Positions 5,452 through 6,088 of a DNA stretch of 6,088 nucleotides are shown piece after piece (within the stretch, counting starts at the first letter, position 1; each line of letters starts with the position of its first letter). Origin of the DNA: Verrucomicrobia bacterium TMED44 (GTDB lineage: Bacteria; Verrucomicrobiota; Verrucomicrobiia; Opitutales; Seribacteraceae); contig NHCX01000064.1 in the NCBI GenBank assembly GCA_002168015.1, positions 11,141-17,228 of the forward strand. Direction: 5' to 3'. Both the position numbers and the translations under genes were made by a program. The notes under the pieces are model-generated. The model was not told the origin of the DNA. It searched no databases and was given only the letters and a program-made list of their open reading frames with translations.

Positions 5452-6088
5452 ATGAGCTCGAAACTTCTCGTTGTTCTACTTTTTATTGGGTTAAATTCAC
5501 CATTCTGCTTTGCGAGCATTCAGAAAGGATATTCAATACCTCTGATTGATCTCTCAGATCAAACTGACAGACAGATAATTGTTGACCGCGAAAAAGGACA
5601 GTATCTGGGACACCCCACCACTGTTTTACTGGAAGACGGGAAGACAATCCTTTGTGTTTACCCTAAAGGGCATGGTAAAGGAGGAATCGTCTACAAAAAA
5701 AGCATCGATGGAGGACTGACCTGGAGCAAGCGTCTACCAACTCCTGAAAATTGGGCTTCAAGCAAGGAAGTACCCACGATTCATCGGGTAATTGACTCGA
5801 AGGGAATAAAAAGACTGATTCTTTGGTCCGGTCTTTACCCCGCAAAAATTTCCTTTAGCGAAGATGATGGAGATACCTGGAGTCCACTAACTTCAGCAGG
5901 CGACTGGGGTGGCATTGTCGTGATGGGCAGCGTGGAAAAACTATCTAAACCTGGTCATTACTTGGCTATGTTTCATGATGACGGTCGCTTCCTCAGGAAT
6001 AGAGGAAAAAGAGCCAAGCCACCAGTCTTCAATCTCTTGCAAACTTTTTCGAAAGATGGCGGGCTTACTTGGAGCATGCCCTCATCTA
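5452..6088 (+). CDS. Exported sialidase-family (BNR/Asp-box) glycosidase (3' partial)
   Basis: The frame is open from the ATG at 5452 to the window end, giving 212 visible residues with no stop. Residues 1-21 form a signal peptide (MSSK, then a hydrophobic run, cleavage probably after CFA). Three Asp-boxes, S-x-D-x-G-x-T-W, sit at residues 84-91, 136-143 and 200-207, marking blades of a sialidase beta-propeller. Between them are the blocks YLGHPTTVLLEDGKT (51-65), SKEVPTIHRV (104-113), LILWSGLYP (122-130) and MFHDDGRF (173-180), recalling exo-alpha-sialidase-like proteins of Bacteroidota, Planctomycetota and Verrucomicrobiota. Such enzymes release terminal sialic acids or related sugars from extracellular glycans, but many members of this group are uncharacterised and may act on other sugars. 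The catalytic Tyr/Glu pair and full Arg triad cannot be checked because the C-terminal part is missing. It lies 70 bp after the phosphatase-like gene, with no clear ribosome binding site. Start chosen for the signal peptide. Confidence 0.88.
   Translation, partial: MSSKLLVVLLFIGLNSPFCFASIQKGYSIPLIDLSDQTDRQIIVDREKGQYLGHPTTVLLEDGKTILCVYPKGHGKGGIVYKKSIDGGLTWSKRLPTPENWASSKEVPTIHRVIDSKGIKRLILWSGLYPAKISFSEDDGDTWSPLTSAGDWGGIVVMGSVEKLSKPGHYLAMFHDDGRFLRNRGKRAKPPVFNLLQTFSKDGGLTWSMPSS

Noticed and set aside
5663..5845. Minus-strand 60-codon frame
   Set aside because: It is antisense to the sialidase-family gene, whose Asp-boxes are clearly encoded on the plus strand.

Overview
The window looks like a chromosomal stretch from a free-living, probably marine or other aquatic, member of the Planctomycetota-Verrucomicrobiota group, most likely Verrucomicrobiota. 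The reasons are indirect: a planctomycete-type cytochrome c domain (PSCyt1) protein fused to leucine-rich repeats, a secreted type I sulfatase and a secreted sialidase-type enzyme in one neighbourhood, a moderate GC content, and almost no Shine-Dalgarno sequences before the genes. The lineage is inferred from gene content, not from a marker gene.

Layout. 1-1182 (+) is the 3' part of a c-type cytochrome protein with two tandem PSCyt1 domains, a charged linker and four C-terminal leucine-rich repeats; its 5' end lies outside the window. 1299-2528 (+) is a complete SufS-type cysteine desulfurase with its own likely promoter. It converges, with 8 bp between stop codons, on 2537-3922 (-), a complete exported sulfatase with a CxPSR formylglycine motif. 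A 102-bp divergent region separates the sulfatase from 4025-4585 (+), an exported VOC-fold (glyoxalase-like) protein. A 148-bp gap containing overlapping inverted repeats and a perfect TATAAT leads to 4734-5381 (+), a low-molecular-weight protein tyrosine phosphatase homologue in which both P-loop cysteines are serine. From 5452 to the window edge (+) runs the 5' part of an exported sialidase-family (BNR/Asp-box) protein, open at the 3' end.

How the genes fit together. Four of the six products (cytochrome, sulfatase, VOC protein, sialidase-like protein) are, or are expected to be, exported. The sulfatase and sialidase-like enzyme suit removal of sulfate and terminal sugars from complex extracellular glycans, a common habit in this group. 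SufS supplies sulfur for Fe-S clusters and is probably housekeeping. I see no mobile element, CRISPR array, rRNA or tRNA. No complete novel multi-gene system is evident. The most unusual items are the cysteine-less phosphatase homologue with the inverted repeats upstream of it, and the exported VOC protein that lacks the usual metal-binding histidines.
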